Assembly: GCA_039811865.1 (NCBI GenBank)
Contig: JBDHZK010000012.1
Span: forward strand, 1 to 30,153
Length of the DNA: 30,153 bases
DNA from: JBDHZK01 sp039811865
GTDB taxonomy: Bacteria > Actinomycetota > Actinomycetes > Propionibacteriales > Propionibacteriaceae
Direction of reading: 5' to 3'
The position numbers and the translations under genes were made by a program. The notes below the pieces were generated by a model, which saw only the letters and a list, made by a program, of their open reading frames with translations, made no database searches and had not been told where the DNA came from. Of this stretch, positions 7,967 through 16,559 are shown in pieces (the first letter of the stretch is position 1; each line of letters opens with the position of its first letter).

Positions 7967-8590
7967 GTGTTCATGTTGCGAGTGGCCCTGCCCGATCGTC
8001 CAGGTTCCCTGGGGGCGGTCGCGAGCGCCATGGGCACCGTGGCCGCAGACATCCACGCGGTCGAGATCGTGGAGAAGAGCGACGGCTACGCCATCGACGA
8101 CTTCATGCTCTCCCTCCCGCCGAGCACCCCGCCGGACTCCGTGGTGACCGCCTGCAAGGCGATCGACGATGTCGACGTCCTGTGGATCTCCCACACCCCG
8201 GAAAACTGGGGTTTGCTCTCGGACATCGAGATGCTGGACAAGATGCTCGCCGACCCGAAGGCGTCGGCGCAGGCTCTGGTGCAAGGCGCGCCCGCCGTCT
8301 TCCACGTGCAGTGGGCGATCCTGGTCGATTTGTCCCACCGCTCGCTGGCCGACCGCACCGAACTCGCCCCGGACTCCGAATCCGGCGACGTGATCGCCGC
8401 GCTCGGCCCCCTGCACGAGCCGCGGGTCGGGAGCCTGCCCAAGGCCTGGCTGCCGGCCTGGTCGGAGACCGAGATCGCCGTCGCTCCTTGTCGCGGCGCG
8501 CGTGCGGTCGTGATCGGGCGGACCGGCGGGCCCGAGTTCCTACGCTCTGAGTTGGGACGCCTGCGGCACCTCGCCGCGTTCATCCAGTGA
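7967..8590 (+). CDS. ACT-domain protein
   Basis: The N-terminal 70 residues (FMLRVALPDRPGSLGAVASAMGTVAADIHAVEIVE) form a clear ACT domain, a small fold that binds amino acids or other ligands to regulate enzymes. The rest (to residue 207) has no catalytic signature I recognise. I choose the GTG at 7967 because AGGGAGA at 7952-7958 lies 8 nt upstream; the ATG at 7973 would be 14 nt away. A gene of this type sits between gatC and ligA in mycobacteria (Rv3013, from memory), so its position here is conserved synteny. Its ligand and partner are unknown. It converges on the small membrane protein gene. Confidence 0.85.
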   Translation: MFMLRVALPDRPGSLGAVASAMGTVAADIHAVEIVEKSDGYAIDDFMLSLPPSTPPDSVVTACKAIDDVDVLWISHTPENWGLLSDIEMLDKMLADPKASAQALVQGAPAVFHVQWAILVDLSHRSLADRTELAPDSESGDVIAALGPLHEPRVGSLPKAWLPAWSETEIAVAPCRGARAVVIGRTGGPEFLRSELGRLRHLAAFIQ

Positions 8591-8608
8591 CGCCCCGCTA
8601 GCGCGGCG
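8591..8608. terminator. Weak candidate bidirectional hairpin
   Basis: CGCCCCGC and GCGCGGCG flank a TA and pair at 7 of 8 positions; opening the innermost pair gives a 4-nt CTAG loop. It sits between the convergent ACT gene and the small membrane protein gene and overlaps the stop codon of the latter. No T-run follows, so this is only a possible terminator. Confidence 0.3.
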
Positions 8609-8813
8609 GGTTCAAGGCTCCGAAGACGAGCCAGCCCACGATGAACAGCGCGGTGACCGCCCCCAGGAAGGCCAAGCTGACCCACAACCGCAGCCACTTC
8701 TTGGCGCGCGTGGTGGGAACCTTGTGCGGGCCCCACTCCCCCAGCCCGGGCTGGACGCGCGGCGGGGCGCCCGCGTTCAGGTTCAGATTCGAGATCAGTC
8801 CGCCGAGCTTCAT
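8598..8813 (-). CDS. Small single-helix membrane protein
   Basis: This 71-residue ORF starts 12 nt downstream of the ligA stop and runs in the same direction. It has a soluble N-terminal half rich in Asn/Gly/Pro (SNLNLNAGAPPRVQPGLGEWG) and a basic stretch (RAKKWLR). One strong transmembrane helix follows at about residues 43-66 (WVSLAFLGAVTALFIVGWLVF). The clean positive-inside layout and its close spacing to ligA support a real gene, although the Shine-Dalgarno is weak. I do not recognise the family and assign no function; topology suggests the N-terminal half is cytoplasmic. Confidence 0.65.
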   Translation of the reverse strand: MKLGGLISNLNLNAGAPPRVQPGLGEWGPHKVPTTRAKKWLRLWVSLAFLGAVTALFIVGWLVFGALNPPR

Positions 8814-8825
8814 GGTGGGCTCAGC

Positions 8826-10952
8826 CTACTCGCCGATCCGGGCAACGGCCCGGGCCGCGTCCGGGCCCCGCGCTAGGAGCACTTCGAATCCCGCCGCGTC
8901 CAGAATCGGGACGCGCAGCGCCACCGCCTTGTCGTACTTGGAGCCGGGCGAGTCGCCGACGACCACGAAACTCGTGCGGGCCGACACCGACCCCGCCGCC
9001 TTGCCGCCGGCCGCGACGATCGCCTCCGCGGCGCCGTCGCGGGTGTAGCCGAGCAATGAGCCGGTCACGACGATCGACAAGCCGGCGCAGGTTTGGGGCA
9101 CCGCCTCGCCCCCACCGGACGCCGGCACGTCGGCCATGACGCAACCCGCGGCCCGCCACTTGGCGACGATCTCGCGCCGCCAAGGCTCGGCGAACCACTC
9201 GATGATCGCGGCCGCCAAGGTCGGACCGATGCCCTCGACCGCCGACAATTGCTCGATCGAGGCGGCCGCGAGCGCGTCGATGCTGGGGAATGCGGCCGCG
9301 ATGTCGGGTGCCACCCCCTTGCCGACGTGCCGGATCGACAGCGCCACCAAGAACTTGGCGAACGGACGCGTCTTGGCCGCCTCCAGGTTGGCCAGCAGCT
9401 TCTTACCGTTGGCCGACAGCGCCCCGGCTTTGGTGACGAAGAACGGCGCCGTGGCCAGCTGGTCGGCGTCCAGGCCGAACAGGTCGCCCTCGTCGGTCAA
9501 GAGGCGGGCGCTGAGCAGCGCGTCAGCCGCCTGCCAGCCCAACACCTCGATGTCGAGGGCTTGCCTCGAGGCGAGGTGGAACAGCCGTTCGCGCAGTTGC
9601 GCGGGGCAGGAGCGCTGGTTGGGGCAGCGGATATCGGCGTCGCCCTCCTTCTCCGGCCGCAGTTGCGAGCCACAGTTTGGGCAGTGCGTGGGCATCACGA
9701 ACGGACGCTGCGTGCCGTCGCGTAGGTCGACCACCGGTCCGAGAACCTCGGGGATTACGTCCCCCGCCTTGCGCAAGACCACCGTGTCTCCGATCAGGAC
9801 GCCCTTGCGAGCCACTTCGCTGGCGTTGTGCAGCGTGGCCATCTCGACCGTCGAGCCGGCGACCTTTACCGGGGTCATCACCGCATAGGGCGTGACTCGA
9901 CCCGTCCGCCCGACGTTTACGCGGATGTCCAGCAACTTGGTCGTCACCTCTTGCGGCGGGTACTTGAACGCGATCGCCCAGCGCGGCGCTCGGGAGGTGG
10001 AGCCCAGCCGGGTCTGCTCGGCCCGGTCGTCCACCTTGACCACGACGCCGTCGATCTCGTGCTCGACGCTGTGCCGCCGGTCGGCGAACCCTTCGATGAA
10101 GTCCCAGGCCGCGGCCAGGTCCGGCACGACCCGGTAATGGGCGCTGACCGGCAGCCCCCACTCGCGGAGCAGCTCATAGGCGTCCGACTGCCGCTCGATC
10201 GCCACGCCGTCCACTCGCCCGACCCCGTGGCACAAGAAGGCCAGCGGGCGCGTGGCGGTCACCCGGGGGTCCTTTTGACGCAGCGAACCGGCGGCCGAGT
10301 TGCGCGGGTTGGCAAAGGGCGCGCGGCCAGCCTCGACCAGCGCGGCGTTGAGTTCGACGAATGCCTCGATTGGCAAGAACACCTCGCCCCGCACCTCCAA
10401 GAACGCCGGCACGTTCGCCCCGACCAGGCGCTGAGGCACGCTGGCAATGGTGCGGACGTTGTTGGTGACGTCCTCGCCGACCCGGCCGTCACCGCGGGTC
10501 GCGGCTCTGACCAATCGGCCACCCTCGTAGACCAGATCGAGGGCCAGCCCGTCGATCTTGAGCTCGCACAGCAGTTGCGTCCGGGCGTCCTGGCCGCCGA
10601 GCGCGCGCGCACCCCAGCGCAGGAACTCCTCGTGACTGAAGGCGTTGTCAAGGCTCATCATCGGGGTGGGGTGCGTCACGGCCGAGAACGTCGCCGAAGG
10701 CGCGCCGCCCACCTGCTGGGTTGGGGAATCGGGCGTGCGTAGCTGCGGGAACCGCTCCTCGATGTCCTCGAGTTCGCGCATCAGCGCGTCGAAGGCGCCG
10801 TCGGCGATCGTGGGGGCGTCCAGCACGTAGTAGCGCCAGCGATGGTCGGTGATCTCCGCGGCAAGTTCGGCGTGGCGCTCCAGCGTCGCCTCGTCGGGCT
10901 CGGGGGCGGGTGGCAGCTCGGCCGCGTCGTCCGGGATCGCCTCTTCGGTCAT
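8826..10952 (-). CDS. ligA: NAD-dependent DNA ligase
   Basis: LigA (708 aa) seals nicks during DNA replication and repair using NAD. The N-terminal Ia domain (WRYYVLDAPTIADGAFDALMREL) is followed by the adenylation domain with the catalytic lysine K132 in CELKIDG. Then come the OB fold (VNVGRTGRVTPYAVMTPV) and a four-cysteine zinc finger (CPNCGS ... CPNQRSCPAQ). The helix-hairpin-helix repeats (SAVEGIGPTLAAAI) and a C-terminal BRCT domain (GLSIVVTGSL) complete the protein. The length is normal for the family. The ATG at 10952 gives the expected N-terminus with a short acidic leader; the longer frame only shadows the upstream gene. TAGGGT lies 7 nt before the ATG, so a leaderless transcript is possible. 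The upstream MetE-like gene ends 50 nt away. Confidence 0.97.
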   Translation of the reverse strand: MTEEAIPDDAAELPPAPEPDEATLERHAELAAEITDHRWRYYVLDAPTIADGAFDALMRELEDIEERFPQLRTPDSPTQQVGGAPSATFSAVTHPTPMMSLDNAFSHEEFLRWGARALGGQDARTQLLCELKIDGLALDLVYEGGRLVRAATRGDGRVGEDVTNNVRTIASVPQRLVGANVPAFLEVRGEVFLPIEAFVELNAALVEAGRAPFANPRNSAAGSLRQKDPRVTATRPLAFLCHGVGRVDGVAIERQSDAYELLREWGLPVSAHYRVVPDLAAAWDFIEGFADRRHSVEHEIDGVVVKVDDRAEQTRLGSTSRAPRWAIAFKYPPQEVTTKLLDIRVNVGRTGRVTPYAVMTPVKVAGSTVEMATLHNASEVARKGVLIGDTVVLRKAGDVIPEVLGPVVDLRDGTQRPFVMPTHCPNCGSQLRPEKEGDADIRCPNQRSCPAQLRERLFHLASRQALDIEVLGWQAADALLSARLLTDEGDLFGLDADQLATAPFFVTKAGALSANGKKLLANLEAAKTRPFAKFLVALSIRHVGKGVAPDIAAAFPSIDALAAASIEQLSAVEGIGPTLAAAIIEWFAEPWRREIVAKWRAAGCVMADVPASGGGEAVPQTCAGLSIVVTGSLLGYTRDGAAEAIVAAGGKAAGSVSARTSFVVVGDSPGSKYDKAVALRVPILDAAGFEVLLARGPDAARAVARIGE

Positions 10953-10959
10953 GCACGGC

Positions 10960-10965
10960 ACCCTA
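10960..10965 (-). promoter_or_regulatory. Candidate -10 box for leaderless ligA transcript
   Basis: On the minus strand TAGGGT fits TANNNT and ends 7 nt before the ligA ATG, so transcription could begin at the start codon. No good Shine-Dalgarno is present at the right distance (an AGGG within the box is the only purine run). A matching -35 is not evident. Confidence 0.4.
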
Positions 10966-11002
10966 TTGGTCGCCTCCGACAACCTTTCGCATCCCGAACC
11001 CG

Positions 11003-12007
11003 TCAGGACGACAGACCCTCGCCGACCAGTCCGGCCGCCTCGCGCAATGCGGGCCAAACGCGACGCGCGTGCCCTGGGGCCCAGCCGGCCAGACCGCACG
11101 ACGGCGTCAGGACGAGCGCGTCGGCCAACCTGGGCCCCAACTCCAGGGGGCGCAGCGTCGCCAGTGCCCGCTTGGCCAGGTCGTCCGGCCGGGGGACGAC
11201 ATCGATCGTCTGCGCCGGAAGGATGCCGAGGTACAGCGACGCGCCCGCCTCGACGCATTCGGCGAGTTCGTCCAGCGACGCGGCGTCCAGGGCGGCGGCA
11301 TCCAGCGAGAGGGCGCCAAACCCGACGCGGCGCACGAATTCGGTCAGCGGCAGCTCGGCCAGGACGCCTCGGCCGGCGCAGCAGTGCAGGACCGGTCCGG
11401 GGGCCACGCGCACCAGGGCTGCCAGCCCGTCGGCCACCTCCGGAAGGTCGATCGCCCGCAGGCGGAAATAGCCACCGACGGTTGGGATTCCGCCCCCCAG
11501 GACGGCCGGCAGCGCCGGTTCGTCGACCTGCAAAAAGGGCCGCGCACCGGGCACGAGCCGGCCCAGTTCGCCGAGGCAGTCGGCACTGCCCTGGGCCAGG
11601 GACGCGGCCAGGTCATGCCGGGCGCCCGGATCGGCCAGGACGCGCCCACCCCGGGGCGCCTCCAGGGCCGCCGACAGCGTCCACGGGCCCGGCACGGCCA
11701 GCTTGAGCGGTCCGACGTAGCCGTCGGCGGCCTCGGCGAAACGATCCAGGTCGTCGCGCAGCATCGCTCGGGCTCGCCGCTGATCGACGCCGGCGGCGTC
11801 CGCCAACCGCCACCCCGAGGACGTCAGCTCGCCGGCCAACCCGGCCAGCAACCCCACCCCGCGGCCCACCAGACCGGCGCCCGGTCCGCGGGCGGGTAGC
11901 TCGGGCACGAAGGGCAGGTCGGGCACCTCGTCCAGGATCAGCCTGGCCGCACCGCCGAAGTCGGTGCCCGGCATCGACCCGACCCCGCTGATCCGGACGC
12001 CGCTCAC
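11003..12007 (-). CDS. Stand-alone MetE C-terminal-like (cobalamin-independent methionine synthase) protein
   Basis: The 334-residue protein corresponds to the catalytic C-terminal barrel of MetE without its N-terminal half. Conserved features are GSMPGTDF at residues 10-17, the QVDEPALP block (160-167), a zinc-binding His-x-Cys (H208, C210) and the late cysteine C304 in TPSCGLAG. The additional Glu ligand of true MetE is not obvious to me. Such short proteins in actinobacteria are annotated as methionine synthases, but their methyl donor and acceptor are often untested. The GTG start at 12007 overlaps the mnmA stop (GTGA), so translation is coupled. The mycobacterial locus has a similar gene near ligA (Rv3015c, from memory). 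Confidence 0.85.
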   Translation of the reverse strand: MSGVRISGVGSMPGTDFGGAARLILDEVPDLPFVPELPARGPGAGLVGRGVGLLAGLAGELTSSGWRLADAAGVDQRRARAMLRDDLDRFAEAADGYVGPLKLAVPGPWTLSAALEAPRGGRVLADPGARHDLAASLAQGSADCLGELGRLVPGARPFLQVDEPALPAVLGGGIPTVGGYFRLRAIDLPEVADGLAALVRVAPGPVLHCCAGRGVLAELPLTEFVRRVGFGALSLDAAALDAASLDELAECVEAGASLYLGILPAQTIDVVPRPDDLAKRALATLRPLELGPRLADALVLTPSCGLAGWAPGHARRVWPALREAAGLVGEGLSS

Positions 12008-13086
12008 AGCTCCCGCCTCGTCCGGTCGATGGTCGCGCTGCCGATCACCTGGTCACCGTCGTAGGCGACGACGCACTGCCCGGGCGCGACACCGAGCACC
12101 GGCGCGTCCAGTTCGACGGACAGGACCGTCTCGGTGGCGCTGAAGGTGGCTGGCAGGGCCTCGCCGTGAGCACGCACCTGCGCGAACCCGCGCCAAGGAC
12201 CCTGGCGTGCGGACGCGGTCCAGGTCGGCCGGATCGCCTCGATGCCGATCACCGACAGCGCCGCACGCGGGCCGACGGTGAGCGTGTTGCTCACCGGCGC
12301 GATGTCGAGGACGTATCGCGGTCGCCCGTCCGATGCGGGGACGCCGAGCCGCAGGCCCTTGCGCTGCCCGACGGTGTAGGAGTGGGTGCCCGAATGCGTG
12401 CCGATCCGGACGCCGGCGGTGTCCACGATGTCGCCGGACCGACTGCCGAGCTGGCGCTCCAAGAAGCCGGCCGTGTCGCCGTCGGCAATGAAGCAGATGT
12501 CGTGGCTGTCCGGCTTGGCGGCCACGCTCAACCCGAGTTCGGCCGCCTCGGCACGGACGTCCGCCTTGATCGTGTCGCCGAGCGGAAACAGCGAATGGGC
12601 CAACTGGGTGGCGTCGAGCATGCCGAGCACGTACGACTGATCCTTGGCCGGGTCGGCGGCCCGAAACAGTCCCACCCGGCCGTCGCCGCCGCGCTGCAAC
12701 CGCGCGTAGTGACCGGTCGCGATGGCATCGAACCCGAGCGCCAGACCCCGGTTCAGTACGGCGGCGAACTTGATCTTCTCGTTGCAGCGTAGGCACGGAT
12801 TCGGGGTTCGTCCCGCTGCATACTCGGCGACGAAGTCGTCCACGACGTCGGCGGCGAAGCGCTCGGACAGGTCCCACACGTAGAACGGGATCCCCAAGAC
12901 GTCGGCGGCCCGGCGGGCGTCGAAGCTGTCCTCAACCGAGCAGCACCCCCGGGCCCCGCTGCGGTACGACTGCGGGTTGCGCGACAAGGCCAGGTGGACG
13001 CCCGTGACGTCGTGACCCGCCGCGACCATGCGGGCAGCGGCAACCGCGGAGTCGACTCCCCCGGACATCGCCGCCAGTACTCGCAC
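12004..13086 (-). CDS. mnmA: tRNA-specific 2-thiouridylase
   Basis: MnmA (360 aa) adds sulfur to U34 of Lys, Glu and Gln tRNAs, using ATP to activate the base and persulfide sulfur from a cysteine desulfurase. The ATP-binding PP-loop motif SGGVDS is at residues 8-13. The two catalytic cysteines are C101 (RCNEKIKF) and C197 (HDICFI), at the spacing known from E. coli. The GTG at 13086 is selected because it gives the family N-terminus VRVLAAMSGGVDS; the longer in-frame extension overlaps the upstream gene. The start lies 11 nt after the desulfurase stop, so the sulfur donor and acceptor genes are adjacent, which fits their joint role. Its stop overlaps the start of the MetE-like gene. Confidence 0.96.
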   Translation of the reverse strand: MRVLAAMSGGVDSAVAAARMVAAGHDVTGVHLALSRNPQSYRSGARGCCSVEDSFDARRAADVLGIPFYVWDLSERFAADVVDDFVAEYAAGRTPNPCLRCNEKIKFAAVLNRGLALGFDAIATGHYARLQRGGDGRVGLFRAADPAKDQSYVLGMLDATQLAHSLFPLGDTIKADVRAEAAELGLSVAAKPDSHDICFIADGDTAGFLERQLGSRSGDIVDTAGVRIGTHSGTHSYTVGQRKGLRLGVPASDGRPRYVLDIAPVSNTLTVGPRAALSVIGIEAIRPTWTASARQGPWRGFAQVRAHGEALPATFSATETVLSVELDAPVLGVAPGQCVVAYDGDQVIGSATIDRTRREL

Positions 13087-13097
13087 GGAAGGTGAGT

Positions 13098-14216
13098 CTA
13101 CGAGGTGGCGGCCAACCGGGCGCGCTCGACGGCGTCCGCCAGGACGCTCAACAAGCGGTCGAGGTCTGCGTCGGTGGTCGACCAACCGAAGGAGAACCGC
13201 AGGCTGGACGCGGCCTGCGCCGGCGTTCGTCCCATCGCGAGGAGCACCTGGCTGGGCTCGTGGACGCCGGCTCGGCACGCCGAACCGACCGAGCAGTCGA
13301 TGCCCGCGGCGTCCAGCAGTAGCAGCAGGTCGTCGGCGCGGCAGCCCTCGAACGTCACGTTGGAGATTGCTGGGCTGGCGACGCCGCCGTTGACGCGCGT
13401 CCGTGGGATGGCGGCGACCGCGGCCACCAACCGCTCACGAAGCACCGTGAGCCGCTCGGCCTCTTCGTCCAGGGACGCCAGGGCGAGCGTCGCCGCCGCC
13501 GCGAACCCGGCGGCCAGCGCCACGCTGGGCGTCCCCGAGCGGATGCCGGCTTCCTGGCCCCCGCCGGGTCCCAGCGCGACCGGTCGGGTCTCGCGCCGAG
13601 CCACTAGGGCGCCGATGCCGACCGGTCCGCCCAGCTTGTGCGCCGACACCGACAGCAGGTCGACCGCTGTGGCGTCCACGGCAACGTGCCCGAACGCCTG
13701 CACCGCATCGCTGTGCATCCAGGCACCCGCCGCCCGAGCCAACTCGGCTGCCTGAGCCACCGGCTGGATGGTTCCGGTCTCGTTGTTGACCCACTGCAGA
13801 CTGACGATCCCGACGTCCGGGGCCAGGAGCCCGCCCAACTCCTCCAGGCGGACCACACCGTCGGCGTCCACGCCCACGAGATCGGCCTGCCCGAACATCG
13901 CGGCGTCGCGCACGGCCGGGTGCTCGGTGGCGCCCAGGAGCGCCCGGGGGCGTCCGGGACGAGCCTTGGCCGTGCCCAGGACGGCAAGCGAATCCGCCTC
14001 CGTCCCCCCCGACGTGAACAACACGTCGCCGGCTGCGACGCCCAACGCCGCCGCCAATTCCTCGCGGGCGTCCTCCAGAAGTCGCTTGGCCGCGCGCCCC
14101 GAACCGTGCAGCGAACCGGGGTTTCCCAACTGTTCCAACGCCCGGGTCATCGCGGCCAGCGCGGCCGGGTGCAGCGCGGAAGTCGCTGCGTGATCCAGAT
14201 AAGACCTTGTTGGCAT
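13098..14216 (-). CDS. iscS: Cysteine desulfurase (IscS/NifS family)
   Basis: This PLP enzyme (372 aa) removes sulfur from cysteine and holds it as a persulfide. Visible landmarks are the N-terminal YLDHAATSALHP and H99 of the EHPAV motif. The PLP-binding lysine is K194 in SAHKLGGPVG, and the active-site cysteine is C314 in GSACRAG. The protein is near the usual family length. It lies immediately before mnmA on the same strand, so the likely task is delivery of sulfur to tRNA thiolation; general Fe-S assembly is also possible since no other isc/suf genes are in view. The ATG at 14216 matches the family start. Its promoter lies in the 151-nt divergent region shared with glgX. Confidence 0.93.
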   Translation of the reverse strand: MPTRSYLDHAATSALHPAALAAMTRALEQLGNPGSLHGSGRAAKRLLEDAREELAAALGVAAGDVLFTSGGTEADSLAVLGTAKARPGRPRALLGATEHPAVRDAAMFGQADLVGVDADGVVRLEELGGLLAPDVGIVSLQWVNNETGTIQPVAQAAELARAAGAWMHSDAVQAFGHVAVDATAVDLLSVSAHKLGGPVGIGALVARRETRPVALGPGGGQEAGIRSGTPSVALAAGFAAAATLALASLDEEAERLTVLRERLVAAVAAIPRTRVNGGVASPAISNVTFEGCRADDLLLLLDAAGIDCSVGSACRAGVHEPSQVLLAMGRTPAQAASSLRFSFGWSTTDADLDRLLSVLADAVERARLAATS

Positions 14217-14268
14217 GGGGTTTCACGCTCCGGCGCCAGTTTGCTCGGGTGGGTTTGTTGCTGCATCC

Positions 14269-14298
14269 TTGAGGGGCCTCGCGATGTAGCAGTATTAG
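14269..14298 (+). promoter_or_regulatory. Candidate glgX promoter
   Basis: TTGAGG (14269-14274) and TATTAG (14293-14298) are separated by 18 nt, close to sigma-70-type consensus spacing, and lie about 70 nt upstream of the glgX ATG. The leader then contains the inverted repeat ACAGC-N4-GCTGT (14307-14320) before the ribosome-binding site. Pattern-based only. Confidence 0.4.
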
Positions 14299-14306
14299 TC
14301 TGCACG

Positions 14307-14320
14307 ACAGCCCTCGCTGT
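14307..14320 (+). promoter_or_regulatory. Small inverted repeat in the glgX leader
   Basis: ACAGC and GCTGT flank a 4-nt CCTC spacer just downstream of the candidate promoter, so it would form a short hairpin at the 5' end of the mRNA or serve as an operator half-site pair. It is short enough to occur by chance. Confidence 0.25.
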
Positions 14321-14356
14321 GCGATCCCGCGCGGCAGTCCCAAGTCAGACCCAAAT

Positions 14357-14361
14357 GGAGG
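14357..14361 (+). promoter_or_regulatory. glgX: Ribosome-binding site of glgX
   Basis: GGAGG lies 6 nt before the ATG at 14368 and fixes that start. It is one of the strongest Shine-Dalgarno sites in the window, in contrast to glgE and pgm, which lack one. Confidence 0.8.
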
Positions 14362-14367
14362 TCTTCA

Positions 14368-16500
14368 ATGTCTCGTCCGACGTTGCCCGCCCCGGGCGAC
14401 TCGTCGGTCCTTGGTGCTCGAGTCACCCCCGAGGGCACCAACTTCGGCCTGTGGGCTCCCCGCGCGACGCGCGTCGAGCTCGCTTTGGTGGCCGATGACC
14501 TTTCCCAGCAGAACTGGGAGATGACCCAGAGCCACGAGGGCACCTGGAGTGCCTTCGTCCCCGGGATTCGCTCCGGCCAGCGCTATGGCTTTCGTGTGCA
14601 CGGGCGCTGGGCGCCCGATGCCGGCGCGCGCTTCAACCCCGCCCGGCTGCTACTCGACCCTTACGCTCGCGCCATCACCGGTGGCGTGGACTACTCCGGC
14701 CCGATCCTCGATCACACGGCCGACTCCAACTACCATCAGGACACCACCGACTCCTCGCGGTCGGTTCCGCTGAGCGTCGTGGTGGACGACTCGCCGCCGC
14801 CCAAGCCGTTGGCCAAGCGTCCCGACATCAACGACCTGGTGATCTACGAGACCCATGTCCGCGGATACACCCGGCTGCACCCGGCCGTCCCGGAGCACCT
14901 GCGCGGCACCTACGCCGGCATGGCCTACCCCGCGGTTATCGAGCAGCTCGTGGACACCGGCATCAACGCCGTGCAGTTCCTGCCCGTCCACCACTTCGTC
15001 TCCGAGCCCTTCATCGTGGGCCGCGGCCTGACGAACTTCTGGGGATACAACACCCTCGGCTTCTTCGCCCCACACGGCCCCTATTCCTCGACCGGGACGC
15101 TCGGCGGTCAGGTCACCGACTTCAAGAACATGGTCAGCGCCCTGCACGAGGCCGGCATCGCCGTCCTGCTCGACGTGGTCTACAACCACACGGGCGAGGG
15201 CGGCCACGAGGGCCCGACGCTGGCGTTCCGCGGCATCGACCACGCCGGGTACTACCGGCTGACCGACGACCGGCGCAACGACTACGACGTGACCGGGTGC
15301 GGCAACGCCGTCGACAGTTCCACTCCGGGCGTCCTGCGCATGATCCTCGACTCGCTGCGCTATTGGGTGACCGAGATGGGCGTGGACGGCTTCCGGTTCG
15401 ACCTGGCTACCACCCTGATCCGCGACGAGTTCCACCACGTCAACCAGGAGCATCCGCTCAAGAAGGCCATCGACGCCGATCCGGTGCTGTCGAAGGCGAT
15501 CATGATCGCCGAGCCCTGGGATCTCGGCCCCTACGGCTATCAGGTCGGCGCCTGGGGCCAGGGCTGGTCGGAGTGGAACGACCGCTTCCGCGGCTTCGCC
15601 CGCGACTACTGGCGCGGGGCGATCCACGGTGTCCAGGAGTTGGCCACCCGGTTGTCCGGGTCGATCGACATCTTCGGTCATAGCCGCCGGCCACCATCGG
15701 CCTCGGTCAACTTCATCACCGCCCACGACGGCTTCACCATGCGCGACCTGGTCACCTACGACCTCAAGCACAACGAGGCCAACGGCGAACGCAACCGGGA
15801 CGGCACCGACGACAACCGCTCCTGGAACCACGGCTATGAGGGCGAGACCACCGACGAGAAGACCAATGCCGCCCGGCACCGGACCGTCCGCAACATGATG
15901 GCCACGCTGCTGCTCTCGGCGGGCGTCCCGATGATCACCGCCGGCGACGAGATGGGCCGCACCCAGCAGGGCAACAACAACGCCTACTGCCAGGACTCAC
16001 CGTTGTCCTGGGTCGACTGGAACACCCGCGAGACCTGGTCCGACCAGGCCGCCTTGACCCGGACGCTGCTGCGCCTGCGGGCCAAGCACCCGGTCCTTCG
16101 TCCGGACGGCTACCGGGGACGCACCGAGGTAACCGACGCTCGCGGCGTCGGCCTCGGGCGCATGGAGTTGGCGTGGTTCAGCGAGCACGGCAACGAGATG
16201 ACCGTCGAGGACTGGCACGACCCGAACCGCCGGACCCTGTCCATGTACGTCTCCGACGTGGACGAGGCGTTCTTGGTGATCTTCCACTCCGGTTACGAGC
16301 CGATCGATTTCAAGCTGCCTGGGGAGCCGTGGTCCAGCGGTTACGTCGTATCGGCGCACACCGGTCTGAGCAGCGAACTGCCCAAGCACGGGCTGATCTC
16401 CGGTGGGACCCTCACGATTCCGGCCCGGACGACCGTTGTGCTGCGCGCGACCGTCGTCCGCCGGGCGGCCCGGGGGGCGTTACCGAAGGCTGCCGGCTGA
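14368..16500 (+). CDS. glgX: Glycogen debranching enzyme
   Basis: GlgX (710 aa) hydrolyses alpha-1,6 branches of glycogen or of limit dextrins. An N-terminal CBM48-type domain (about residues 12-100; GTNFGLWAPRATRVELAL) precedes a GH13 barrel. Family motifs include DVVYNHTGEGG, the nucleophile D345 (GVDGFRFDLATTL), the acid/base E382 (IAEPWDLGPYGYQVG) and TAHDGFT. The WGYNTLGFFAPH segment and overall length are typical of GlgX/TreX isoamylases. The ATG is set by GGAGG 6 nt upstream. It has its own promoter and a strong hairpin terminator just after the stop, so it is probably transcribed apart from the following glgE operon. A TreX-like role in making trehalose from glycogen is possible, but treY and treZ are not in this window. 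Confidence 0.95.
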   Translation: MSRPTLPAPGDSSVLGARVTPEGTNFGLWAPRATRVELALVADDLSQQNWEMTQSHEGTWSAFVPGIRSGQRYGFRVHGRWAPDAGARFNPARLLLDPYARAITGGVDYSGPILDHTADSNYHQDTTDSSRSVPLSVVVDDSPPPKPLAKRPDINDLVIYETHVRGYTRLHPAVPEHLRGTYAGMAYPAVIEQLVDTGINAVQFLPVHHFVSEPFIVGRGLTNFWGYNTLGFFAPHGPYSSTGTLGGQVTDFKNMVSALHEAGIAVLLDVVYNHTGEGGHEGPTLAFRGIDHAGYYRLTDDRRNDYDVTGCGNAVDSSTPGVLRMILDSLRYWVTEMGVDGFRFDLATTLIRDEFHHVNQEHPLKKAIDADPVLSKAIMIAEPWDLGPYGYQVGAWGQGWSEWNDRFRGFARDYWRGAIHGVQELATRLSGSIDIFGHSRRPPSASVNFITAHDGFTMRDLVTYDLKHNEANGERNRDGTDDNRSWNHGYEGETTDEKTNAARHRTVRNMMATLLLSAGVPMITAGDEMGRTQQGNNNAYCQDSPLSWVDWNTRETWSDQAALTRTLLRLRAKHPVLRPDGYRGRTEVTDARGVGLGRMELAWFSEHGNEMTVEDWHDPNRRTLSMYVSDVDEAFLVIFHSGYEPIDFKLPGEPWSSGYVVSAHTGLSSELPKHGLISGGTLTIPARTTVVLRATVVRRAARGALPKAAG

Positions 16501-16514
16501 TCCCTGATCGATCG

Positions 16515-16544
16515 AGCAGGGGAAGGCTTCGGCCCTCCCCTGCT
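16515..16544 (+). terminator. Strong hairpin terminator after glgX
   Basis: A 13-bp stem with one mismatch (AGCAGGGGAAGGC against GCCCTCCCCTGCT) closes a TTCG tetraloop 14 nt after the glgX stop. No long T-run follows, which is common in high-GC actinobacteria. It also lies between the convergent glgX and the small membrane ORF and could serve both. Confidence 0.8.
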
Positions 16545-16559
16545 TCGGTTCGACCGCCG

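Noticed and set aside
8641..9048. Plus-strand ORF across the small membrane protein and the ligA 3' end
   Set aside because: It crosses two minus-strand genes, and the product has no recognisable domain.
10953..11258. N-terminal extension of ligA to 11258
   Set aside because: It overlaps the 3' part of the MetE-like gene and adds residues not found in LigA; the ATG at 10952 is normal.
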